Source of the DNA: Vibrio salinus | GTDB taxonomy: Bacteria > Pseudomonadota > Gammaproteobacteria > Enterobacterales > Vibrionaceae | Reading direction: 5' to 3' | Length of the DNA: 64,000 bases | Assembly: GCF_021272385.1 (NCBI RefSeq) | Contig: NZ_JAJSDZ010000010.1 | Location: forward strand, 1,240,001-1,304,000 | Part shown: piece by piece, positions 55,608-63,230 of the stretch | Numbering within the stretch: position 1 is the first letter of the stretch | Layout of the letters: the number at the start of each line of letters is the position of its first letter | Position numbers and translations under genes: made by a program | Notes under the pieces: model-generated | Told to the model about the DNA's origin: nothing | Databases searched by the model: none | What the model saw: only the letters and a program-made list of their open reading frames with translations

Positions 55608-57767
55608 GTGAGACTTATTAGCTTGTTACTTAGTTATTGGACAAACAAGACCATTAACTACTCTATTCTCATCTTTATTGCTCTCATGGGAATAGCAGTA
55701 CCAACTTATCAATACCATTTAAATACCTGGATGACACCATTAATTCTTGGTGTTATTGCTGCTGCCTTAACAGAGCAGGACGAAAGTCTTGTTGGTCGTA
55801 TCAAAGCAAATGTGCTCACTATCATTTGTTTCGCCATTGCGACGATTTCAATACAAATTTTATTCAACCACCCCGTGTTATTTGCCATCGGACTATGTTG
55901 TTCTACTTTTGGGTTTATTATGTTGGGGGCAATTGGTCCACGCTATGCCAGTATTGCATTTGGCTCACTGCTGATAGCTGTCTATACCATGCTTGGCATT
56001 CCCCAAAGTCCTGAATTCTGGTTTCAGCCTACTTTGTTGCTCAGTGGCGCAATCTGGTACTACTTCCTGTCTTTTATCTGGGCGGCCCTTTTCCCCCGTC
56101 ATCCGATACAACAAAGTTTATCGGATGTATTTGAGCAGATCTCAAATTATATCGAAATGAAAAGTGAATTATTTCATCCCATCGAAAATATGAAATTACA
56201 ACCATTCCGAATCCGGGAAGCCAACCTCAATGCATCGACCGTGATGTCTTTAAATCATTGCAAATCCACTTTCGTTGCCCGCTCAAAAAGAGGATTTATC
56301 CATCATACAAATGATAAATATCTGAAAATTTACTTTTTGGCTCAGGATATTCATGAACGTGTGACGTCTACACATTACCGCTATCAGGACTTAGCAAAAC
56401 ATTTTCAGCATTCGGATATCTTATTCCGGTTTAAGTTTCTGATGCAGGAACAAGCCAAAGCCTGCAAACACATTGCTCAGGCACTAAAACTGAATAATAC
56501 TTACCTGCATACTAGTGAAACTTCTCAGGCCTTATCCGAACTGAAAGTATCGATGAATTACATTAAAGATCACAGTGACGAAGAATCAAAGCCATTAATT
56601 AATCAGCTCACTTATCTGTTTAATAACCTATCAACCATCGAACAACTTTTAAACAACATAAGCAAGCCTCATGCGGAAACATTAAATGAGAACCAGTTAA
56701 GTGATACCTCTCCTGATTCATTGAAAAACATGTTCAGAAAAATCATGGATAACTTTAATACAGACTCTGTCATTTTCAGGCATGCAATCCGAATGTCAGT
56801 TGCACTTACTGCCGGTTATCTGATTATTCAGGCTTTTCAGCTTAGTCTGGGTTACTGGATTATTCTAACCACATTATTTGTTTGTCAGCCCAACTTTTCA
56901 TCTACAAAACAACGAATTATTTTACGGGTTATTGGCACCATCGCAGGATTACTCATCGGCGCCCTATTAATTACTCTTTTCCCATCCGAATTAAGCCAGA
57001 TAAGTATCATCATTATTGCCGGTGTTATGTTTTTTGCCTTTCGCATCAATAATTATGGATACGCTACCGGGTTTATTACCGTGCTGGTTCTATTTTGCTT
57101 CGAGCAATTCAATATCGGATTAAGTATCGTCTTTCCGCGTCTGCTTGATACCCTTACCGGGTGTGCTCTTTCTGTCGGAGCCGTTATTTTCATTCTTCCG
57201 GACTGGCATGCTAAGCGAATTCACAAGACAATGGCAGATGCCGTTGAGAAAAATCTCAACTATTTGGATCAGATTATTGTGCAGTACAGAATCGGGAAAA
57301 AAGACAATCTACAGTATCGTATTGCCCGCAGGGACGCACATAATCAGGACGCAGCGCTAACGCTCTCTATAAATAATATGCTTTCAGAACCGGGAAAATA
57401 CCGGACATCCATCAATGAAGCATTTCGTTTTCTGACGTTATCGCACGCACTTTTGAGTTATGTATCCACTCTTGGAGCCCATCGAACCAGACTGGATGAT
57501 ATTGAAGCGCATATGCTTATTCAAACATCACATAAAATCATCCACAGGCATCTGAACGAGATAAAACAAAGACTGGTATCAACTGCAGATAGCAGTAAGA
57601 ATGAAATAATAAATGATGATGAATTAGAAAAAAAATTGACACAATGGCGAGAAGAAGGAAGTAATTCAGCGAAACTTATTTTACAGCAGCTGCACCTGAT
57701 ATACCGGATGCTGCCTGAGCTATATTCTTTGTCTGAAAAATTTTCAGCCCGGATTCACCAAGACTAA
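55608..57767 (+). CDS. yccS: YccS/FUSC family inner-membrane protein
   Basis: A 719-residue YccS: six N-terminal membrane segments, a soluble domain of about 230 residues, six further membrane segments (SLGYWIILTTLFVCQPNFSSTKQRIILRVIGTIAGLLIGAL is the diagnostic FUSC motif), then a C-terminal cytoplasmic domain. Relatives (YhfK, AaeB) are putative aromatic acid or fusaric acid effluxers; the YccS substrate is unknown. Start is GTG with a poor ribosome site. Near helD, as in E. coli. Confidence 0.92.
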   Translation: MRLISLLLSYWTNKTINYSILIFIALMGIAVPTYQYHLNTWMTPLILGVIAAALTEQDESLVGRIKANVLTIICFAIATISIQILFNHPVLFAIGLCCSTFGFIMLGAIGPRYASIAFGSLLIAVYTMLGIPQSPEFWFQPTLLLSGAIWYYFLSFIWAALFPRHPIQQSLSDVFEQISNYIEMKSELFHPIENMKLQPFRIREANLNASTVMSLNHCKSTFVARSKRGFIHHTNDKYLKIYFLAQDIHERVTSTHYRYQDLAKHFQHSDILFRFKFLMQEQAKACKHIAQALKLNNTYLHTSETSQALSELKVSMNYIKDHSDEESKPLINQLTYLFNNLSTIEQLLNNISKPHAETLNENQLSDTSPDSLKNMFRKIMDNFNTDSVIFRHAIRMSVALTAGYLIIQAFQLSLGYWIILTTLFVCQPNFSSTKQRIILRVIGTIAGLLIGALLITLFPSELSQISIIIIAGVMFFAFRINNYGYATGFITVLVLFCFEQFNIGLSIVFPRLLDTLTGCALSVGAVIFILPDWHAKRIHKTMADAVEKNLNYLDQIIVQYRIGKKDNLQYRIARRDAHNQDAALTLSINNMLSEPGKYRTSINEAFRFLTLSHALLSYVSTLGAHRTRLDDIEAHMLIQTSHKIIHRHLNEIKQRLVSTADSSKNEIINDDELEKKLTQWREEGSNSAKLILQQLHLIYRMLPELYSLSEKFSARIHQD

Positions 57768-57829
57768 CCATCCTTTTGACAAAAATTTGACATTAGGTGA
57801 ACATTGTCTGAGAGGTTAAAAAGTATACT

Positions 57830-57852
57830 CCTCCATATTGATATTAAGGAGG
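57830..57852 (+). promoter_or_regulatory. stem that can cover a ribosome-binding site
   Basis: CCTCC at 57830-57834 pairs with the GGAGG at 57848-57852 that serves the 72-residue gene; ATAT/ATAT inside extends it with a small bulge. The pairing would hide the ribosome site, so translation may be gated. Short and unproven. Confidence 0.35.
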
Positions 57853-57858
57853 CAGGCA

Positions 57859-58077
57859 ATGTTAACAACAACCGAGTGTTGTCATGGTGCAAAACAAAGT
57901 CATGCTATTTCCGAAAATAGTTTTGATCAGGTGCTGGAAACTCTAAAGTTTCTTAGCCCAGTTCAACTGCATTGTTTACAGGAACAAATTCAGGATTCTC
58001 TAAAAGAGCCGGAACCGGTACTTTTAACCAGCGAAGAACTGGATATGATTGTTTCTCTGTTTGCAGATGCAGAATAA
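57859..58077 (+). CDS. hypothetical small protein
   Basis: A 72-residue protein: MLTTTECCHG with paired cysteines and a histidine, then a helical region (FDQVLETLKFLSPVQLHCLQEQIQDSL) and SEELDMIVSLF. The ribosome site AAGGAGG with six-base spacing is very strong and fixes the start. I do not recognise a family. It lies between yccS and a flagellar-rod-like small gene, on the same strand. Confidence 0.7.
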   Translation: MLTTTECCHGAKQSHAISENSFDQVLETLKFLSPVQLHCLQEQIQDSLKEPEPVLLTSEELDMIVSLFADAE

Positions 58078-58148
58078 GACTGATCTTGACCTATAGCGTA
58101 AATGAAACTAGACTCAAATAGGTAGGATCTAACTTATTAAAGAAGACT

Positions 58149-58463
58149 ATGACCATTAACTCAATTCAGTCAGGATATAACTTAATTAATCAGTCATCAC
58201 AGATGGCCTCAAAGGCTGCTGATGATATTAATTCCGCTCGGACTGAAAATGATCAGAAGTCAACTTCCTCACAGCTCCTTCCAAACGATATCGAAAAAAA
58301 AGAAGCAGCCTCGAACGATGAGAAATCAAAATCATCATCTTCAACAAATAACATCGACCCACTTATTGAATTGAATAAAGCCGTTCAGTACAACAAAGCC
58401 GGTACTAACATTGTCCAGAAAAATCAGGAAATGCTTGGTTCTATGTTAGATGTCAGGGTCTGA
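58149..58463 (+). CDS. small protein with flagellar rod/hook-like ends
   Basis: A 104-residue protein. The N-terminus (SIQSGYNLINQSSQMASKAADDIN) resembles the start helix of FlgB/C/E/G proteins, and the last 30 residues (IELNKAVQYNKAGTNIVQKNQEMLGSMLDVRV) resemble their conserved C-terminal helix. The middle is only a Ser/Lys/Glu-rich linker instead of a folded domain. The two helices could pair as in axial proteins. No other flagellar gene is in the window. Assignment is by resemblance only. Confidence 0.6.
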   Translation: MTINSIQSGYNLINQSSQMASKAADDINSARTENDQKSTSSQLLPNDIEKKEAASNDEKSKSSSSTNNIDPLIELNKAVQYNKAGTNIVQKNQEMLGSMLDVRV

Positions 58464-58494
58464 ACATTTATTCTTATCTCACTCAACATATTAT

Positions 58495-59967
58495 TCACTG
58501 TATAGACGGCCATAGCAGGTCAAGTTTAAGATTGTCCTCGACAGCATCTGCTATTCTGTTAATAGCATCCTGTTTATTTTTTAAATGATCAAAAAACTCG
58601 ATATCTTCTGCTCCTGCCCATTTACATATCGCTTTCGTTACATCAAATTCGTCAAACAAACCATGTAGGTAGCATCCCATAATCTGACCACAACCACTGA
58701 TCAGTCCATCTGAGCAACCAGTATTTAACTTAATCAAATCTAAATCATCTGAATTTTCTTCACGAACCGTTTTCCCTACATGGATTTCATATCCGGAAAC
58801 CGGATAAGAGCGATGTTGTAAAAAAAGCTGGCCGGTAACATTGGTTAAACGTTTATGTGGCGTTAACGTCGTATGCATATTAAGCAGTCCCAACCCTTTT
58901 GTCGTACCGGGCCTACCCTCAACCCCATCAGGATCAGCAATCGTTTTACCCAACATTTGAAAACCACCGCAAATACCTAATACTTTTCCGCCAAATCGTA
59001 AATGTCTCATGATATCTTTATCCCACTTTTGAGATTTGAGATACTCCAAATCAGCCCTGGTAGATTTAGAGCCCGGCAATATAATAAGGTCAGCATTTGT
59101 GATCCGCTCTCCCTTCTGGATATACCGAAGGTTTATATCCGGATTTTTTCTCAACACATCGAAATCAGTGTGGTTACTAATTCTGGAAAAGACTGGCACG
59201 GACACATTCAGCTTCGTTTCTGCCGACAGATGTTGTTCTTTATCAATCGCATCTTCCGCTTCCAGATCGAAACCATGCAAATAAGGCAAGACTCCCAAAA
59301 CAGGTTTCCCGGTTTTTTCTTCCAGCCAATCTAATCCCGGTTGCAAAATCGATATATCACCACGAAACCGGTTTATAACAAAGCCAATAACCCGTTTCTG
59401 CTCACTTTCAGATAGTAAGGCCAAAGTGCCATACAGATGCGCAAAAACACCACCTTTATCGATATCTGCAATAATGATAACCGGAATATCAGCTTCTTCT
59501 GCAAAGCCCATATTCGCAATATCATTATCCCGAAGGTTTATTTCAGCCGGACTCCCGGCTCCTTCAATCATCACACTGTCATATTCATCACACAAACGCT
59601 GATAAGAGTCCATCACCGTTGCCTTTGCGACCTTTTTATAGTCATGATAAGCGGTTGCTTCCATATTGGTCACCGCTTTACCCTGAAGAATAATCTGAGC
59701 CCCGGTATCGGAGTTTGGCTTAAGCAATACGGGATTCATATGCACACTGGTAGAGACTTCGCAAGCAAGAGCCTGTACTGCCTGTGCTCTGCCAATTTCA
59801 CCTCCGTCAGCCGTAACCGCACTATTAAGTGCCATATTCTGAGGTTTAAATGGCGCCACCTTGATTCCCCTGCGGTGCAGCACCCGGCATAATCCCGTCA
59901 CCAACGCACTTTTCCCGGCATCTGACGTGGTTCCCTGAACCATCAAAATCATATTATTTTTAATCAC
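58495..59967 (-). CDS. cobQ: cobyric acid synthase
   Basis: A 490-residue CobQ/CbiP: ATP-dependent N domain (MVQGTTSDAGKSALVTGLCRVL, MALNSAVTADGGEIGRAQAVQALA, EGAGSPAEINLRDNDIANMG, DIDKGGVFAHLYGT) and a class I glutamine amidotransferase C domain with the nucleophile in GICGGFQMLG and HGLFDE. It amidates four carboxylates of adenosylcobyrinic diamide. The GTG at 59967 or an ATG five codons later are both possible. It stands alone; other cobalamin genes are not in the window, suggesting a scattered salvage/late pathway. Confidence 0.93.
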   Translation of the reverse strand: MIKNNMILMVQGTTSDAGKSALVTGLCRVLHRRGIKVAPFKPQNMALNSAVTADGGEIGRAQAVQALACEVSTSVHMNPVLLKPNSDTGAQIILQGKAVTNMEATAYHDYKKVAKATVMDSYQRLCDEYDSVMIEGAGSPAEINLRDNDIANMGFAEEADIPVIIIADIDKGGVFAHLYGTLALLSESEQKRVIGFVINRFRGDISILQPGLDWLEEKTGKPVLGVLPYLHGFDLEAEDAIDKEQHLSAETKLNVSVPVFSRISNHTDFDVLRKNPDINLRYIQKGERITNADLIILPGSKSTRADLEYLKSQKWDKDIMRHLRFGGKVLGICGGFQMLGKTIADPDGVEGRPGTTKGLGLLNMHTTLTPHKRLTNVTGQLFLQHRSYPVSGYEIHVGKTVREENSDDLDLIKLNTGCSDGLISGCGQIMGCYLHGLFDEFDVTKAICKWAGAEDIEFFDHLKNKQDAINRIADAVEDNLKLDLLWPSIQ

Positions 59968-60066
59968 TTAAACACCAAAAGATCATAACCTAAAAAACTT
60001 AAAAAATATCTTAGTTAACTTGTATAGTCATTCACACTGTTAGAGATAAAAAGTCCAATACTCAAT

Positions 60067-60103
60067 TTGGTACACTTATTGGTACACATCCGAATTGGTA
60101 CAA
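60067..60103. repeat. three direct repeats of TTGGTACA
   Basis: TTGGTACAC at 60067 and 60079 and TTGGTACAA at 60095, spaced 12 and 16 bases. Such short repeats resemble arm-type integrase sites at the edge of genomic islands. They lie where conserved chromosomal genes (cobQ) give way to orphan ORFs. No integrase gene is visible. Confidence 0.45.
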
Positions 60104-60211
60104 ATCACGAAGATTCTCATGCCTATTTATAAAGGGAATTGTTAACCCTGTAAAATTTAGAATGGCGAACACTCTATAATCCATCATGATCACGGGTATA
60201 TAAAGTGATAT

Positions 60212-60862
60212 TCATTTATATTGAAGAATATAACTTCTCAAAGAGTTTCTTTGAATATCAGGTAAAACATTCGCCATAAACTCACTTACCGATTTTCTGT
60301 GCTTCAATATTTTTACCGCGGCTGTTATGGCTTTTTTTGCTAACCCCTCTTTTTCACTTAATATGATGGGTTTTAGCAAGAGAGCATCCTCACTTTTTCC
60401 TACCACTCCCAACGCTGTAATCGCAGACAAAAGAATTTCGGCATCATTGCTCGACATGTAGGATATGACGTAGTTTCGTAAATGGTCACAGTTATCACAC
60501 TCAAGGGAATTCCATGATGCTTGCCCCATAAGAAAAGCCAAATTAAGCCTTATCAGAATATTGTTGAGAATTGGCGATTCATTTTGATTAACCCATAACT
60601 CATCTAGAAAATGTATTAGTTCTTGTTTATTCTTCGATTTCCACCAAAGTTCGTTCAGGTGATTATTGATTCCATATATATATTCAGAACATATACTCCT
60701 CTCAGAACGAGCTACTATATCTGGATACTTACTGCAATAAACATATGAGTCATTAGATATTGATCCTAAAATAGCATCATGTTCATGAGCAGTCTCAGCT
60801 GAAACAGGTGGCACCATTATTAACAAAAAAAAACAATAGTAATCGCACTTTAATTCCACCAA
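60212..60862 (-). CDS. exported HEAT-like repeat protein, probable N-terminal frameshift
   Basis: Up to 216 residues. After a signal-like core (LLIMVPPVSA) comes a helical protein with HEAT-like stretches (LNNILIRLNLAFLMGQAS, AEILLSAITALGVVGKSEDALLLKPIIL, AKKAITAAVKILKHR). The literal start codons (TTG or GTG at 60862/60859) give an N-terminus with charged and cysteine residues. If the T9 tract (plus-strand A9 at 60825-60833) had eight T, a GTG at 60848 with GGTGG seven bases upstream would read MRLLLFFLLIMVPPVSA, an ideal signal peptide. Not recognised; function unknown. Accessory surroundings. Confidence 0.6.
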   Translation of the reverse strand: MVELKCDYYCFFLLIMVPPVSAETAHEHDAILGSISNDSYVYCSKYPDIVARSERSICSEYIYGINNHLNELWWKSKNKQELIHFLDELWVNQNESPILNNILIRLNLAFLMGQASWNSLECDNCDHLRNYVISYMSSNDAEILLSAITALGVVGKSEDALLLKPIILSEKEGLAKKAITAAVKILKHRKSVSEFMANVLPDIQRNSLRSYILQYK

Positions 60863-60870
60863 AATAAACA

Positions 60871-60890
60871 GAAAATTCAGAACGGTATAT
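60871..60890. repeat. leader repeat shared with 61531-61550
   Basis: These 20 bases (GAAAATTCAGAACGGTATAT) match 61531-61550 at 16 positions. Each copy lies upstream of one of the two orphan ORFs, 23 and 54 bases from the preferred starts. Possibly a shared promoter or a duplicated boundary. Confidence 0.4.
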
Positions 60891-60972
60891 CATCACACAA
60901 TAGCGGGCATAATAATGTAGTGCTCTTAGCACGACGGGCTAGTATGGTTTGATAAGTTTTGGGATGTTCCGT

Positions 60973-61057
60973 GCATCAACACCGAATCTTACCAAGTACA
61001 CAAAACCCCAAAGCCAAACCACCGAGCGTAAAAAGTCACCTTGATTGAATTGTTATA
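60973..61057 (-). other. possible integron attC-like (VCR-like) remnant
   Basis: Read on the minus strand, 16 bases after the preceding ORF stop, it begins TATAACAATTCAATCAAGG, contains CGGTGGTTTGGCTTTGGGG and TTTTGTGTACTTGG, and ends GGTGTTGATGC. The opening and the CGGTGGTTT-GTTTTGTG centre resemble Vibrio cholerae repeats as I recall them, and CAAGGTGAC can pair loosely with GTACTTG. The expected GTTRRRY end is imperfect and the site is shorter than a VCR. Confidence 0.3.
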
Positions 61058-61072
61058 TTACCACTCCATTTT

Positions 61073-61477
61073 TTATATTGAGTTATAAACCATAAATATT
61101 AATGCAGTCATTTGTGGTGTGATAGCAACAAAAATCAGAAAAAAACCATTCTTTATACCAAGTAATTTTCGCTTAGACTTTTCACAATTTTTCCAATGTT
61201 TTTTCCCTTCTTCATAAGCGCTCCCACGAATACAACCAACATAAATGATTAAAGCTGTAATCAACCCAATAGTTAGAATCCAATAATAAGCACCAATGTG
61301 GGTTAAAACGCCATCAAAGACTAATGAAATTATGCTCCAACAACCAAATAGGAACACATAAACAATCAAACCAAGAACTGACCAGGCATTAATATGTCCA
61401 TCATCCCGAACTTTCTCACCTTGTTTATCAGCAGCAAGTACCCAATATGCCAATCTAAGCCGTAACAGTAAGTTCAA
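61073..61477 (-). CDS. hypothetical membrane protein
   Basis: About 134 residues with three hydrophobic segments (WSVLGLIVYVFLFGCWSIISLVF, YYWILTIGLITALIIYVGC, LIFVAITPQMTALIFMV). I choose TTG 61477 because GAGG lies five bases upstream; the frame opens at another TTG, 61510. Not recognised. Low-GC orphan next to an attC-like sequence, so it could be a cassette gene. Confidence 0.55.
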   Translation of the reverse strand: MNLLLRLRLAYWVLAADKQGEKVRDDGHINAWSVLGLIVYVFLFGCWSIISLVFDGVLTHIGAYYWILTIGLITALIIYVGCIRGSAYEEGKKHWKNCEKSKRKLLGIKNGFFLIFVAITPQMTALIFMVYNSI

Positions 61478-61510
61478 ACTAACCTCGTAAATTAATTCCG
61501 TGCACCGCAA

Positions 61511-61860
61511 TATAACAATTTAATATACCGAAAAATTCAGTACAGTATACACCAAATATTACAGTGGCATATCAACTAGTTGTGCAATAACAAAAGCACA
61601 TGGCCTATCAGATTTTTACCATCACAAAATGCCGAATTTGTCACATGAGTAAAACATTCAGAAGAAAGTAGATGACGACGTCAGGCCTAAATTAGGCAGG
61701 GGTAAAAGCGCTTTAAGCCTTCGCTTATACACTCTCTGACAGGTCCTGTGCTTTCGGGAAAGCGACTTTAACCAGATTTTGACAATAGACCGGAGTTTGG
61801 TAACCAATGGGCATCGGGGCCGCTCGTTCCATTGTGAGTTCATTTGGCACATAGGGGCTG
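61511..61860. other. 350 bp gap with a leader repeat and no convincing gene
   Basis: Contains the second leader repeat (61531-61550, AAAAATTCAGTACAGTATAC). A 64-codon minus-strand frame (61658-61852) and a 40-codon one in another frame start right after the DUF1127-like gene, but neither has a ribosome site or a recognisable sequence. It may be a decayed 3' portion. Confidence 0.45.
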
Positions 61861-62118
61861 CTAACCTTTAGTGATTGATTTTTTTCCATTTAAGAGGGCA
61901 GCTCTTGTATGTCCAATATCTTCTAAAATGGCGTCTCCATAGAAAAGCGTACTTTGAAGCCGCTTCTTTCGTTTTCTTTCAGCGGCCTTTTTTTTGGCTA
62001 TGTTGGGTAATAACGTCAGTAACATCATCAAAAAGCGCAACAAAGAACCATCATCTGAACACGTTCGTAAAACTGGCGCTTTGCCCTTATTTCTTTCTTT
62101 TCTGCCAAACATCTGCAT
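61861..62118 (-). CDS. DUF1127-like small basic protein
   Basis: An 85-residue basic protein. Its C-terminal part (KKRLQSTLFYGDAILEDIGHTRAALLNGKK) matches the DUF1127 (YjiS-like) pattern of basic helix then DxxLxDIGLTR. AGGGGG precedes the ATG at 62118 by four bases, with a second ATG two codons on. Divergent from a LysR gene, an arrangement often seen for such proteins, which suggests that the LysR regulates it. Alpha-proteobacterial DUF1127 proteins bind RNA or affect phosphate/arginine metabolism; no role can be assigned here. Confidence 0.65.
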   Translation of the reverse strand: MQMFGRKERNKGKAPVLRTCSDDGSLLRFLMMLLTLLPNIAKKKAAERKRKKRLQSTLFYGDAILEDIGHTRAALLNGKKSITKG

Positions 62119-62231
62119 GAAGCCCCCTGTAAAGCTGAGAAAATGGAGAATTAAAGATTGACGAGCTACCATAATTTAATCAAACGAAATAAACTTAACT
62201 GTGTATTTAGAAAAACTAAAAGGTAATGTTA

Positions 62232-63104
62232 ATGACATACACTAAAAACATGCCACCTTTACTGGAATTAGATGTGCTTCGTTCCTTTGTCGCGATTGCT
62301 GAATGCGGCAGTTTTTCAAAAGCGGCCCTGTTGGTATTTCGTTCCCCGGGCGCCGTTAGTATACAAATTAAGCGGTTAGAAGAAACGCTGGGACAACGTT
62401 TGTTCATCCGTGAAGCCCGTCAAGTCCGGTTAACTCAGGAAGGGGAAACCTTACTGACTTTTGCCCGGCGTCTACTCAAACTCAACGAAGAGACGGTCAG
62501 TCACTTTTTAAAGCCAGAATTAGAAGGCACCGTGACTTTTGGTCTGCCAAACGATGTCGGAACCCGAATACTACCAGCCGTTCTGGCACAGTTTGCTCGC
62601 TCCCACCCGGCAGTTTCTGTCAATGTGGAAGTCAGAAATAGTCAGGAACTGATTGAAAAAATACAAATGAAAACACTGGATGTTGCACTGATAACCATGG
62701 ATGACGCCAGTCAGGTTCCAAGGCACAGCCAGGCCCTATATTCAGAACCATTACTCTGGACAACTTGCGAAAGCGGGCTGGCAGCCAAACAGATTCCCCT
62801 CCCCATCGCCGTTGCCAAACCCGGATGCTGCTGGCGCAAACAGGCTCTTGACGCGCTCGAAAAATCAGAGGTCGCATACCGGATCGCATACACCTGTGAT
62901 AACTGTACCAGTATGAAGGCGGCAATGGAGGCCGATCTCGCCGTTGCGCCACTTCCCCGTAGCCTGGTGAAACCTCCTTTTGTTGTCGTTGAGCATTTAC
63001 CCAAGCTGGATGACTATCAGGTTTTGATGTTGAAAAAAGAAAACAGCGGTCCGGCGACAAACATATTAGAAGCCTATATTGCAGCCCATTGTCGGGATGT
63101 GTAG
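62232..63104 (+). CDS. LysR-family transcriptional regulator
   Basis: A 290-residue LysR regulator: N-terminal winged helix (LDVLRSFVAIAECGSFSKAALLVFRSPGAVSIQIKRLEETLGQRLF) and effector domain (VTFGLPNDVGTRILPAVLAQFARSHPAVSV, YTCDNCTSMKAAMEADLAVAPLP). The ATG at 62232 is eight bases from AAGG; another ATG at 62226 is too close. Divergent from the DUF1127-like gene across 113 bases. Confidence 0.9.
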   Translation: MTYTKNMPPLLELDVLRSFVAIAECGSFSKAALLVFRSPGAVSIQIKRLEETLGQRLFIREARQVRLTQEGETLLTFARRLLKLNEETVSHFLKPELEGTVTFGLPNDVGTRILPAVLAQFARSHPAVSVNVEVRNSQELIEKIQMKTLDVALITMDDASQVPRHSQALYSEPLLWTTCESGLAAKQIPLPIAVAKPGCCWRKQALDALEKSEVAYRIAYTCDNCTSMKAAMEADLAVAPLPRSLVKPPFVVVEHLPKLDDYQVLMLKKENSGPATNILEAYIAAHCRDV

Positions 63105-63230
63105 TCAGCCTTTCTCCTTTGATAATGGCACATCTATAACCTATAGTTGATGTATTAGCCATCCGCTTTCAACACCGCCCAGTGATCAGGTATCCGTTCT
63201 CCCCCAAGGCTGAACGAATGGAGATAAAGA

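Noticed and set aside
61658..61852. 64-codon ORF after the DUF1127-like gene
   Set aside because: No ribosome site; a shorter frame in another phase is equally plausible; neither resembles a known protein.
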